A stretch of DNA of 64,000 nucleotides from DATAVB01 sp036267955 (GTDB taxonomy: Bacteria; Actinomycetota; Actinomycetes; Mycobacteriales; QHCD01). A program made the position numbers and the translations under genes. The stretch is taken from assembly GCA_036267955.1 (NCBI GenBank), contig DATAVB010000124.1, positions 28,875 to 92,874 on the forward strand, read 5' to 3'. This document shows, in pieces, positions 1 through 8,194 of the stretch (within the stretch, counting starts at the first letter, position 1; the number at the start of each line of letters is the position of its first letter). The notes beneath the pieces are model-generated. The model ran no database searches and was not told the DNA's origin. It saw only the letters and a list, made by a program, of their open reading frames with translations.

Positions 1-55
1 GCCCGGCCGCGCACTGCACGGAGACACGTTCGCCCACGAGGCGGTCGGCGGCTGA
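1..55 (+). CDS. 3' end of an unidentified gene (cut by window edge)
   Basis: In the second frame the first 55 bases read about 17 codons and then TGA at 53-55. The tail contains HGDTFAHEAVGG, which looks like genuine protein rather than noise. The gene enters from the left and would converge on the leftward operon that ends at 60. The product cannot be named from so little. Confidence 0.35.
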   Translation, partial: PGRALHGDTFAHEAVGG

Positions 56-59
56 GTAG

Positions 60-1007
60 CTATCCCGGATACCAGACGTTCCGCGGGTCGTCTGGGCTTC
101 GCTGGTAGGCCCAGGCGTCATCGATGAGGCGTTCGGTGTCGTACCGCGGCCGCCAGCCGAGCAGCAGCTTGGCTTTTGTGTTGTCCAGCCAGGTCGAGTG
201 GTACGGCGTGGGCACCGTGAGGACAGGCAGGCTCTGCGTCTTGGCAAGGTGATCCGTCACGTGCCGGTAATTGACCGGCTCATCCATGCTGATGTTGAAG
301 GTCTCTCCCACGGCGGCTGGATGCTCCAGACCTATGGCGATCGCCTCGACCAGATCGCTGACGTGGACGAAGTTCCGCTGCAGCGGCGAGCCATCGGCGG
401 CCAGCGCCAATGGCACAGCGCCAGCCGGGACGTCGCCGCCGATGAGCTCGCGCCACGCCGGCCCACCGAACTGGTCGGCACCGAACGAGAGCGTGTACCG
501 GAAGTCGTCCCGCTCCATGATCCACGGTGCCCGCAGGCAGGTGCCGTTCAGGCCGTACGCGATCTGGTACTGCTCGAGCATGACCTCCTCGAGGACTTTC
601 GACAGCGCGTAGCACCCCTCATAGGCGGTGTGCCGCTGCGTCTCGGTCACCGGGCCGGGGTGTTTGTAGACGAAATGACCGACCGCGGCATCGCCGCCGA
701 CCAGGACGAACCGCTCGAAGGTCGGGCTTTCCCTAGCCTCTTCGAGCAGCCAGAACAGGCCCTTGACCGCCACGTCCATGATCTCGTCCGGCGTCTCCTT
801 GCAGGTGGCGAGATGCACCACGTGCGTCACGTCCGCCATGGCCCGCCGGACGGCCTCGCGGTCGGCGATCGTCCCGAACACACACTCGACCCCGTCGACG
901 TCGAGCGGCCGGTTGTGGCAGAGCGCGCGGATCTCGCAGGTGCCGGCGAGCTTGTCGATCAGGGTCCGGCCCACCTTGCCGGTGGCTCCGGTGACGAGCA
1001 ATCTCAC
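60..1007 (-). CDS. NAD-dependent epimerase/dehydratase (extended SDR)
   Basis: About 315 residues, the usual length for extended short-chain dehydrogenases acting on sugars or nucleotide sugars in the cytoplasm. The N-terminus has the NAD-binding motif GATGKVG right after the first beta strand, and the catalytic pair is visible as YALSK (YxxxK). I place the start at GTG 1007 because it overlaps the TGA of the upstream dioxygenase gene by four bases (GTGA); a GTG at 1019 would add four residues. It is the last gene of the leftward ABC-transporter operon, so oxidation or epimerisation of the imported sugar is a reasonable inference, but the substrate is unknown. Confidence 0.85.
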   Translation of the reverse strand: MRLLVTGATGKVGRTLIDKLAGTCEIRALCHNRPLDVDGVECVFGTIADREAVRRAMADVTHVVHLATCKETPDEIMDVAVKGLFWLLEEARESPTFERFVLVGGDAAVGHFVYKHPGPVTETQRHTAYEGCYALSKVLEEVMLEQYQIAYGLNGTCLRAPWIMERDDFRYTLSFGADQFGGPAWRELIGGDVPAGAVPLALAADGSPLQRNFVHVSDLVEAIAIGLEHPAAVGETFNISMDEPVNYRHVTDHLAKTQSLPVLTVPTPYHSTWLDNTKAKLLLGWRPRYDTERLIDDAWAYQRSPDDPRNVWYPG

Positions 1008-1765
1008 GAACTCTGCCACTGCGGCAGATCGAGAATCACGCTGCCCTGCAGGCCATCTGACAACTCCCGCGCACGGGCGGTGTCGAAGAACTGCTCCTCA
1101 TCGAACTGCCAGGAGCGGGTGCCGCCCGCAGCCTCGTGACGGTCCCGCAGGTCGGCGAGCATGCCCGGCACCCGGTACGACGGCCACCTGACCCCCGACC
1201 GGCCGTACGAGGCGTCGATGAAGAACCGCGGGCTGCCCTCGCCGCCGGGCTTGGCCCGCCGGGCATGCCACAATCCCGAGTGCACGATCAGCATCGATCC
1301 GGCCGGCACGTCGTTGACCGCGATCGACCCCGGAAGGTCGGTGTCGCCGAGGAACGTCAGCGCGCGGCTCTCCACGGCATGCCGGTGGGAGCCGGGCACG
1401 AAAAGGAGATCCCCGATCGTGCCGTTGAGCCCGTCGAGGTAGAAGAACACGTGCACCATGAGGTGCGAGCGATTGGTCTGCGGGTACTGCTCGTAATCCT
1501 GGTGCCAGGCCACGCCCTTCTGGCCGGCGTCGTGCCGAGCGGCGTGGATGTGATGGAAGACGTACGGCCCGCCCATGAGCTCGTCGAGATGCTCCGCCAC
1601 CCGCGGGTGCCAGACGAGCGCACCGATCTCCTCGTCGAGGTACGCGTGCCGCCGGGGGTCGGCCGAGGTGTGCCGATCCACGGCTGCCTTCAGCGTGTCG
1701 ATCTCCGTCTTTGCCAGGAATTCAGGAAAGACGGCGTATCCCTGATCCTCGAATGTCTCAAGCAT
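1004..1765 (-). CDS. phytanoyl-CoA dioxygenase (PhyH) family protein
   Basis: About 253 residues. PhyH proteins are cytoplasmic Fe(II)/2-oxoglutarate-dependent oxygenases. The metal-binding HxD is seen in WHQDYEQYP, followed by the family block GDLLFVPGSHRHA, and the distal histidine is probably in HSGLWHARR. The start is ATG 1765, preceded by GGAGAAGG at good spacing; the open frame runs 19 codons further but without a ribosome site. It overlaps the epimerase gene by four bases and lies about 210 bases after the amidohydrolase gene. The window carries a second intact PhyH gene (13872-14660) and a broken one (15612-15978). Substrate unknown; many bacterial PhyH proteins hydroxylate small metabolites rather than phytanoyl-CoA. 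Confidence 0.85.
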   Translation of the reverse strand: MLETFEDQGYAVFPEFLAKTEIDTLKAAVDRHTSADPRRHAYLDEEIGALVWHPRVAEHLDELMGGPYVFHHIHAARHDAGQKGVAWHQDYEQYPQTNRSHLMVHVFFYLDGLNGTIGDLLFVPGSHRHAVESRALTFLGDTDLPGSIAVNDVPAGSMLIVHSGLWHARRAKPGGEGSPRFFIDASYGRSGVRWPSYRVPGMLADLRDRHEAAGGTRSWQFDEEQFFDTARARELSDGLQGSVILDLPQWQSS

Positions 1766-1974
1766 TCGACCTTCTCCTTCGAGATTGCACATGATGTTGA
1801 CTGGCACCGCGCCGCACCCCATCTTGCGGGACCGGTTCGCCGGGTGCGACCTTTATGGCCGCGGTCACAGCCTGGGCGCTCCGGCATGGCCTCCTCCGGA
1901 CAGGCTACTGGCCGGAGGAGGCCAATTCGGGTCGCCACCGGAAATCAGGTACAGGTCCGGCAGCTCCCCGGCGG

Positions 1975-3042
1975 TCAGTTGATGGTGTCACGCAGCGTTG
2001 GAATGAGCCGCGCGGCATTTGCTCCGTACACCTGCCGCAACGACTCCTGATCGAGATCGAGACCCGATATCGTCCAGCGCCCGGAGCCGGGCGGATTCGA
2101 GTCGGAGTACGAGAAATGCTCGTCGTTCGTTTCGAGGAACCGGAAATAGCGCTGGAACGACTCGGCGTCGGGCGGGAAGCAGTCGGTGCCGTACATCACC
2201 CGGTCCGGATGCTGGTCGATCAGGGCGCGGGTGGTCCGCGGCTGCCGGCCGAGCTCGGCGACGCGGGCGGCAATGTCCACGTTGAAGTTCGGGTAGGTCG
2301 AGAGCATCCGGCCGACCCAGCCGAGATCTTCGGCGTTGCACCCGACATGGGCGCCGATGATCGTGACGTCGGGGTGCGCGGCGACGACGTCCTCGAGCGC
2401 GTCCATCAGCGCCTGCATCCGCGGGAACCGCTCGTCGCCGAAATACCAGTCCGGGTGTCGCAGCAACTCCTCGATCCGCTCATTGTTTCCGTCCAGCGGC
2501 TCGAAGAACGCTGCTGGGTCGGCAGTGTGAATCAGCACCGGCAGGTTGAGCGCGCCGAATGTCGACCACATATCCGACAGCCGCTCGTCGTTCACCATGA
2601 TGAGCTTGCCGTCCTCGTCCTGGACGTGCAGGCCGAGGTCCTTCCACAACTTCACGCCGGCCGCGCCGCGACGAGCCGAGTCATGCAGACTCTTGACCAG
2701 CTTCTCCGGCCATCCGGCCTCGGCGGTCAGCTTCCAGTCCAGCCGGGCAAATGTGGCGAACCGGCCTGCATGCGGCCGGTCGTAGCGGTCCAGGTTTTCC
2801 TCGAGCTCGCCCTCCCAACCGCCGTCCAGGTTGACGATCGCGGCCACATTGCAACTGTCCATGATGGACAGCAGCTCGTCCATCGGCGGCGCCGACCACT
2901 CGCCGCCATGCCATTTGCCGAGGTGGTTGTGGACATCGATTGCGGGTGCGGCCGCCCGGTCAACGTAATTGCTCGGCAGCTTGACCATGGGTCGCGGCGT
3001 GAAATCTCGTAGCCGTAGCTCGGACGCCTCTGCGGGCTCCAT
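1975..3042 (-). CDS. amidohydrolase family 2 protein
   Basis: 355 residues, close to the usual length for the amidohydrolase_2 (TIM-barrel metal hydrolase/decarboxylase) group. Visible metal-site motifs are DVHNHLG (HxH on strand 1), LIHTAD, GAHVGC and the late aspartate in YGTDCFPPD. These enzymes hydrolyse lactones or cyclic amides or decarboxylate aromatic acids in the cytoplasm. Here the gene sits 25 bases after the FAD oxidoreductase gene in a sugar-ABC operon, so lactone hydrolysis of an oxidised sugar is plausible but inferred. The start ATG 3042 follows GGAGATG. No signal peptide is seen. Confidence 0.85.
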   Translation of the reverse strand: MEPAEASELRLRDFTPRPMVKLPSNYVDRAAAPAIDVHNHLGKWHGGEWSAPPMDELLSIMDSCNVAAIVNLDGGWEGELEENLDRYDRPHAGRFATFARLDWKLTAEAGWPEKLVKSLHDSARRGAAGVKLWKDLGLHVQDEDGKLIMVNDERLSDMWSTFGALNLPVLIHTADPAAFFEPLDGNNERIEELLRHPDWYFGDERFPRMQALMDALEDVVAAHPDVTIIGAHVGCNAEDLGWVGRMLSTYPNFNVDIAARVAELGRQPRTTRALIDQHPDRVMYGTDCFPPDAESFQRYFRFLETNDEHFSYSDSNPPGSGRWTISGLDLDQESLRQVYGANAARLIPTLRDTIN

Positions 3043-3067
3043 TCACATCTCCTTTGGTTTCAGCACA

Positions 3068-4204
3068 TCAGCACTCAACAGAAAACCGGTCCGGTCGGAG
3101 CGCGGTGAGATCGTGTCCGGGATCCATTCCCACCGCGATGCGCGCGGCGATAGCTCCGACTGCCGGCCCCAGCGTCAGGCCGTGCGCGCCGAGGCCGGTG
3201 GCGAGGACCGCACCCGTGATTCCTGGAATTGGTCCCACCATCGGCAGCCCGTCGCGACTCACCGGCCGGAAACCGACACGGGTCTCCAGCATGGTGGCAC
3301 CGGCCAGCCCGGGCGCGAACCGCAGCGCCGTGTTCAGGACTTCGGCCAGACCACCCGCCGTGACCCGGTAGTCGAAGCCGACATCCTCGTGGGTGGCGCC
3401 GGTGACGACCCGGTCGGGTTCGAACGCGAGAATGTAGGGGCCGCCGATGTTGCTCACCACCGGCGTCCTGGCGATATTGCCGCCGGGATAGGAAAGGTGC
3501 ACGATCTGACCGCGGATCGGCGTGATCGCGTCGCCCAGCATGCTCGGCCACTGCGTCGCCGACCACGCGCCCGGGGCGGCGATCACCCGATCCGTGTCGA
3601 TCTGCTCTCCGTCGATCCGGACGCCGATCACCGCCTCCGCCCTGGTCACGAGTTCGCCCATGCCCGGCCGAAAGTCCGCACCTCGTTTGCGCAGCGCGCT
3701 CGCGAGACACGCACTGAGCCGGCGCCCGTCAACGCGGGCGATACCCGGAAGCAGCAGGGCATGCGCACCGTCGAGCAGATACGGCACCAGACCGGCTGCC
3801 TCGCCAGTGCTCAGCCGCTGCACCGTGCCGACGTAGTCGGCCAGGGAGCCCGCGTCCATACTGGACAGCCGAGCTGAAAGCCTTTCCAGGACGGCATCCT
3901 GCGCGTCATTGGTGGCGACCACGACCTGTCCCACGCCGGCATAGCCGTGGTCGGTCTCGCCATCGTCGGCCAACTCGGCGAGCAGGTCGCGGTAGTAATC
4001 GGCCCCGCGAAGCTCCACCCGCTCCCGTTCGGCCGTGGACCGCTCCCCGATCAGGTCGAGCGGGTTGACGATGCCGGCCCCGGCGTCGGTCGCTCGTCCC
4101 TGGTGGTTCGCGTCGACGATCGTCACGGTGTACCCGAGGCGGGTCACCTCGTACGCGGCGGCCAACCCGACTATTCCAGCGCCGACAACCACAACGTCGG
4201 TCAT
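3068..4204 (-). CDS. FAD-dependent oxidoreductase, DAO / glycine-oxidase type
   Basis: 378 residues. The N-terminus is a clean FAD-binding GxGxxG (VVVGAGIVGLAAAYE) with the acidic end of strand 2 in IVDANH. The C-terminal block GFRPVSRDGLPMVGPIPG and the FAD-contact GLGAHGLTLGP are typical of D-amino-acid oxidase/dehydrogenase-like (DAO) enzymes. These oxidise amines, amino acids or hydroxy acids with FAD. It lies in the leftward operon between a binding-protein remnant and the amidohydrolase gene. Start ATG 4204 follows AAAGGAGGC. The substrate cannot be read from sequence; DAO membership is firm. Confidence 0.88.
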   Translation of the reverse strand: MTDVVVVGAGIVGLAAAYEVTRLGYTVTIVDANHQGRATDAGAGIVNPLDLIGERSTAERERVELRGADYYRDLLAELADDGETDHGYAGVGQVVVATNDAQDAVLERLSARLSSMDAGSLADYVGTVQRLSTGEAAGLVPYLLDGAHALLLPGIARVDGRRLSACLASALRKRGADFRPGMGELVTRAEAVIGVRIDGEQIDTDRVIAAPGAWSATQWPSMLGDAITPIRGQIVHLSYPGGNIARTPVVSNIGGPYILAFEPDRVVTGATHEDVGFDYRVTAGGLAEVLNTALRFAPGLAGATMLETRVGFRPVSRDGLPMVGPIPGITGAVLATGLGAHGLTLGPAVGAIAARIAVGMDPGHDLTALRPDRFSVEC

Positions 4205-4241
4205 GAGCCTCCTTTACAACTATTCCGCACGATGGACCACC

Positions 4242-4660
4242 CTAATGAGGTTCATTTGCGAGCACGCTGTTCATCTGTGTGGACATCTTCTTCGCCGCCT
4301 GCGGCACAGCCTCCTTTCCGCTCCACGGGTCGGCGAACACCTTGAGCGCGTTGTCGTTCCAGACCGACGTGTGCACTGAGGACGGGAACGTCCGTGCGTT
4401 CGGCAACTGACCGATGATGGCCTGCAGGTTGAACTGTGGGATCGACCTCGCGTACGCGGACTCCTCGCCCCGGTACGCGGGGATGACGGTCCCGGTCCGA
4501 GCGTGAATGTCGGCCGCCGCCTTCGAGCCGAGAAACTTCACGAACTTCCACCGCTCCGGTGCCACGCCGGTCTGCTGCCTGGCGTCCTCGTGGCCCTTCG
4601 CCAGCAATTCGCGTCGCTGTCCGTGCGCCCCCACGATCGTGGCGCCCGCCTCGGCGTGCA
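4242..4660 (-). pseudogene. 3' remnant of an extracellular solute-binding protein gene
   Basis: Directly after the second permease, one frame encodes the last third or so of a family-1 sugar-binding protein: WKFVKFLGSKAAADI, TGTVIPAYRG, then WNDNALKVFADPWSGK, ending at a stop at 4242. It aligns by eye with the end of the intact binding protein of the same operon (FVKFLGSARAAEI, TGAVIPATKD, WRDYATKTLADAWTGK) but differs at many positions, so it is a diverged paralogue rather than a recent copy. No signal peptide, lipobox or N-terminal two thirds is present; upstream the frame simply runs into the permease gene. Most likely a second binding-protein gene was lost by deletion. Confidence 0.8.
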
Positions 4661-4666
4661 CCGCGG

Positions 4667-5533
4667 TCAGCCCTTGCTCGCGCTGAAAGCGATGCCTTCG
4701 ATGAAGTGGCGCTGGAACAGCATGAAGATGATGATCAGCGGCAGGCTGGCCATCAACGAACCCGCCATGAGCACCGGATAGTTGGTCAGATACTGGCCCT
4801 GCAGGGTCGCCAGGCCAGCCGATACCGGCATGCTCGACGGATCGGTGTTCACCACCAGCGGCCACAGCAGGTCGTTCCAGGACCAGATGATCACCAGGAT
4901 TGCCAGCGCGACGAGACCGGGCCGGGCCAGCGGCAGCAGTACCCGCCAGAAGGTCTGGAACGGCCCGGCGCCGTCGATGTAGGCGGCCTCCTGGACCTCG
5001 CGTGGCAGCTGCATGAAGAACTGCCGCATCAGAAATGTACCGAACGCGCTGAAGATGCCGGGCAGGAAAAGACCCGGCAGACTGTTCAGCAGGTGCAGGT
5101 CGTGGATGATCTCGTACTGCGGGATCAGGAACAGCTGGGACGGCACCATCAACACGGACAGGAAAAGCCCGAACACCAGGCCCGAGCCACGGAACCGGAG
5201 CCGGGCAAACGCATATCCGGCGAGCGAGCAGAAAATCAGCTGGCCCGCGGTGCGCGCGGCGGTCATGAGCACCGTGTTGACCAGCATTTGCCGGAACGGC
5301 ATGGCGCTGAACACGTCGGTGTAGTTGGAGAATCGCCAGGTGCTCGGGATGAACGTCATCGGGACGCTGGTCGACTCGGCGAACGTCTCGACCGAGATCA
5401 GCAACTCCAGCAGGAACGGCGCGATCATGAGCAGCGCGCCCACCGCGAGGATGATGTGTACGACCCGGTGACCGGAGCGGTCTCGCTGGCGCCGGCGGGG
5501 TCGCACCGCTGACGCCGCGACAACGCTACTCAT
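4667..5533 (-). CDS. carbohydrate ABC transporter permease (MalG-type)
   Basis: About 288 residues with roughly six hydrophobic spans and the cytoplasmic EAA loop EAAYIDGAGPFQTFWRVLLP, which docks the ATPase subunit. It belongs to the inner-membrane MalG-like half of CUT1 sugar importers. The start ATG 5533 overlaps the stop of the MalF-type gene (ATGAGTAG), so the two permeases are translationally coupled; the frame is open a further 31 codons but those overlap coding sequence. No ATPase gene accompanies the cluster, which is normal for actinobacterial CUT1 importers that share an MsiK-like ATPase encoded elsewhere. Confidence 0.92.
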   Translation of the reverse strand: MSSVVAASAVRPRRRQRDRSGHRVVHIILAVGALLMIAPFLLELLISVETFAESTSVPMTFIPSTWRFSNYTDVFSAMPFRQMLVNTVLMTAARTAGQLIFCSLAGYAFARLRFRGSGLVFGLFLSVLMVPSQLFLIPQYEIIHDLHLLNSLPGLFLPGIFSAFGTFLMRQFFMQLPREVQEAAYIDGAGPFQTFWRVLLPLARPGLVALAILVIIWSWNDLLWPLVVNTDPSSMPVSAGLATLQGQYLTNYPVLMAGSLMASLPLIIIFMLFQRHFIEGIAFSASKG

Positions 5534-6470
5534 AATGCACCCATTTCTTCTGCAGCCAGAACTGGCCGGCGGTGAAAACGATGATGATGCCCAGCAGCAG
5601 GAACGCGATCGCGGCGGCATAGCCACCGTTGGACTGCACGAAGGCCTTGTCGTAGAAGAGATAGACGATGGTCTCGCTGCTGTCCAGAGCCGGGTTGTTC
5701 TTGCCGATCATGACGTAGATCAGGTCGAACGCCTGCAGCGCGTTGATGACGCTGATGACCGTGACGAAGAAGATCGTCGGCGACAGCATCGGCAGCGTGA
5801 TGGTGAAGAACTGCCGGATCCGTCCCGCGCCGTCGATCTCGGCGGCCTCATAGAGATGACGCGGGATCGTCTGCATCCCGGCGAGGAACAGCACCATGTT
5901 GTAGCCGACGGATGACCAGATGGCCACGATCGCCACCGCGTACAGCGCCGTCGATGGGTCTGAAGTCCAGTGTGGACCGTGCACGCCGAAGACCTTCAGC
6001 ACCTGATTGACCGGGCCGTAGTCGCCGTTGTAGACGAACTTCCACATCAGGGCCACCGCGGCCGGCAGGGTGATTACCGGAATGAAATAGAGCGTCCGGT
6101 ACACCCCCAGACCTCGCAGGCCCGGGCGGTTCAGGAGCGCCGAGACGACGATGCCGATCGGCACGCTCAACAGCGACAAAGCGGCGAAGACGATCGTGTT
6201 ACGGAGAGCGTGCAGCACCTCCGAGTCGGAGAACAGCGTCCGATAGTTGGTCAGGCCATTCCAGGTGTGCCCGCCGAATGCACCCCACAGCGTGAACGAA
6301 TAATAGAGCGTCCGGAAAATCGGCCAGATCGAGAACACTCCCAGGCCGATCACGCTCGGGGCAATCAACAGCCATCCCCAGCGGGCTTCGAGCCTCTTCC
6401 GCGGCGAGCTCCGCCGGCCGGATTTGCCCGGCCGTTTCTCGCTCTGCACCCGTTCGGTGACTACCACCAT
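5526..6470 (-). CDS. carbohydrate ABC transporter permease (MalF-type)
   Basis: 314 residues. After a basic cytoplasmic leader (about residues 1-30) come about six membrane spans, and the EAA loop is visible as EAAEIDGAGRIRQFFTITLP. This is the MalF-like partner of the next gene in a CUT1-type sugar importer. It follows the binding-protein gene by about 48 bases and overlaps the MalG-type gene by eight bases. The start ATG 6470 is preceded by GGGGAGAGGC. Confidence 0.92.
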   Translation of the reverse strand: MVVVTERVQSEKRPGKSGRRSSPRKRLEARWGWLLIAPSVIGLGVFSIWPIFRTLYYSFTLWGAFGGHTWNGLTNYRTLFSDSEVLHALRNTIVFAALSLLSVPIGIVVSALLNRPGLRGLGVYRTLYFIPVITLPAAVALMWKFVYNGDYGPVNQVLKVFGVHGPHWTSDPSTALYAVAIVAIWSSVGYNMVLFLAGMQTIPRHLYEAAEIDGAGRIRQFFTITLPMLSPTIFFVTVISVINALQAFDLIYVMIGKNNPALDSSETIVYLFYDKAFVQSNGGYAAAIAFLLLGIIIVFTAGQFWLQKKWVHYE

Positions 6471-6518
6471 TGCCGTGCCTCTCCCCTGACGGTCGGGCGT
6501 GCTGCTATGTCGGGCGTG

Positions 6519-7859
6519 CTATGACGGGCGGCTCGGCTCTTTGCCCAGAGCGGTATCCATCTGCTTGGCGATGTCCTTCGCCACGTCAGCGGTCGATCGC
6601 TTTCCGGTCCAGGCGTCGGCGAGCGTCTTGGTCGCATAGTCACGCCAGACCGGCGTGTTCACCGACACCGGGAATGAATAGTTGTCCTGGAACTCATCGA
6701 CGAACGTCTGCAGATGGAACTCGGGCGTCGATTTGACCCAGGCGGCCTGCTTGTCCTTCGTCGCCGGGATGACCGCGCCGGTCTCGGCCTGGATCTCCGC
6801 CGCCCGGGCGGAGCCAAGGAACTTGACGAACGCCCAGGCCTCTTTCGGGTACTTCGTCTTCGCGAAGATGACATTACCCAACCCGTTGCTCACCGTCTTG
6901 CGCACCTTGCCCTGCGGCATCGGCACGACATCGACGTACTTCTTCGCGTACGGGAGGGCCTTGAAGGCGATCGACTCCCAGGATCCGCCGTAATACAGAC
7001 CGATCTTGCCGGAGCCGAACATCTGTTGCGGGTCGGTGTCGGTCATCTGCTGCAGGGTCGGCGACACGTGGTGCTTGTTGATCAGGTCGGTCCAGAACTG
7101 GAGGCCCTCGATGGCTTCGGTGGCGTTGTAGCCAGACTTCTTTCCGTCGGCGGAGATGACGAAGCCCTTGTTCTGCGGGATCGTGTTGTAGTAGGTCTGC
7201 TGGTCGGACAGGGTGGCGGCGATTCCGTGCACGTTGCCTTTGGTCAGGCGTTTCGAGGCGGCGAGCACATCGGACCATCCCCACGAAGCGTCCGGCGCAC
7301 GCAGACCCGCCTCGGCGAAGAGCTTCTTGTTGTACCAGAGAGCGATGCTGTCGATGTCCTTCGGCAGCGCGTAGATGTCCTTGCCCCAGGTGTATCCCTG
7401 GGTGATCGCCGGCTCGTACTGGCTCATGTCGATCTTGGCGTCGGCGACGGGTTTGGTGAGCGGCAGGATGACCTTGTTCGACGCGTACAACTGGAAGTAC
7501 GCAAGGGTCATCCAGAACACGTCAGGCGCGCTGCCACCGGTTGCGGCGGTCTGCAATTTGGTCCAGTACGAGTCCCACGGCGTCACGGCCGTACGGATCC
7601 GGATCTTGGGATTGGCCTTTTCGAATTCGGCGATGATCTGCTTCATCGCGGGCAACTGGGTGTCGTCCCACAGGCCGTACGTCAACGTCACCGGGCCGCT
7701 GTGGCTCTTTTCGGACTCGATGGACGAGCCACTGGAGGACTTGCTGCACGCGGCGGCCGTCATGAACATCGCTGCCGGCACTGCGGTGAGAACGGCGCGC
7801 CGCGTGACCCTCGACGTGACTGACGCCGGAGCGGGCGCCGGAGACTGATCGGACTGCAT
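6519..7859 (-). CDS. ABC transporter sugar-binding lipoprotein
   Basis: 446 residues, a normal length for family-1 extracellular solute-binding proteins. The N-terminus has a twin arginine (VTRRAVLTA), a hydrophobic stretch and a lipobox ending AAAC at about residue 38, so it is probably exported (possibly by Tat) and lipid-anchored outside the membrane. The body has the family signatures VTLTYGLWDD and WAFVKFLGSARAAEI. It is the first gene of the leftward operon, with ATG 7859 preceded by GAGAGGA. Upstream lie two palindromes and the divergent DeoR-type gene, which probably controls it. The sugar carried is unknown. Confidence 0.93.
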   Translation of the reverse strand: MQSDQSPAPAPASVTSRVTRRAVLTAVPAAMFMTAAACSKSSSGSSIESEKSHSGPVTLTYGLWDDTQLPAMKQIIAEFEKANPKIRIRTAVTPWDSYWTKLQTAATGGSAPDVFWMTLAYFQLYASNKVILPLTKPVADAKIDMSQYEPAITQGYTWGKDIYALPKDIDSIALWYNKKLFAEAGLRAPDASWGWSDVLAASKRLTKGNVHGIAATLSDQQTYYNTIPQNKGFVISADGKKSGYNATEAIEGLQFWTDLINKHHVSPTLQQMTDTDPQQMFGSGKIGLYYGGSWESIAFKALPYAKKYVDVVPMPQGKVRKTVSNGLGNVIFAKTKYPKEAWAFVKFLGSARAAEIQAETGAVIPATKDKQAAWVKSTPEFHLQTFVDEFQDNYSFPVSVNTPVWRDYATKTLADAWTGKRSTADVAKDIAKQMDTALGKEPSRPS

Positions 7860-7975
7860 GGCGGTGCTTTCCTCTCGGTTGGTTTTCGCGACCTACGGTC
7901 GGGTTCCCGGCGGCGATGACGGGGCGAAGATCACCCGCGATCCATGGAGCCACCTCTCCGCGAGACAGGCCGTGA

Positions 7976-7991
7976 TGCGCAAATTTGCTCA
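7976..7991. promoter_or_regulatory. candidate operator (dyad around GCAAATTTGC)
   Basis: The 16-bp sequence TGCGCAAATTTGCTCA is a perfect dyad apart from one position pair. It lies about 115 bases upstream of the binding-protein start and 200 upstream of the DeoR-type gene, in the only intergenic gap between the two. An operator for the divergent regulator is the natural reading, but a LacI/GntR-type protein encoded elsewhere could also bind it. Confidence 0.45.
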
Positions 7992-8160
7992 CTTGGCCGC
8001 GTATCTGTGCACGATAAACCTCAGTCTTTGAGATGTCACTCATTTTTGGAAGTAATTTTCCACGAATGATCAGATGGCAATCGGACATATACGGCGGCAT
8101 GACGTCGAATACAACCGCTGGGCCGCTACCGACCGGCCCGGCCGCCGCCTGTCCAAGTGA

Positions 8161-8172
8161 ACACATATGTGT
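8161..8172. promoter_or_regulatory. candidate operator (ACACATATGTGT) next to the DeoR-type gene
   Basis: A perfect 12-bp palindrome centred between 8166 and 8167, ending 22 bases before the regulator's start codon. The position suits autoregulation. The sequence differs from the 7976 palindrome, so at most one of the two is likely to be the main site of this regulator. Confidence 0.4.
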
Positions 8173-8194
8173 CAGCGCGGTTACGATGGTGCGC

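Noticed and set aside
4661..4865. Upstream part of the binding-protein remnant's frame
   Set aside because: It overlaps the end of the MalG-type permease gene in another frame and has no binding-protein similarity.
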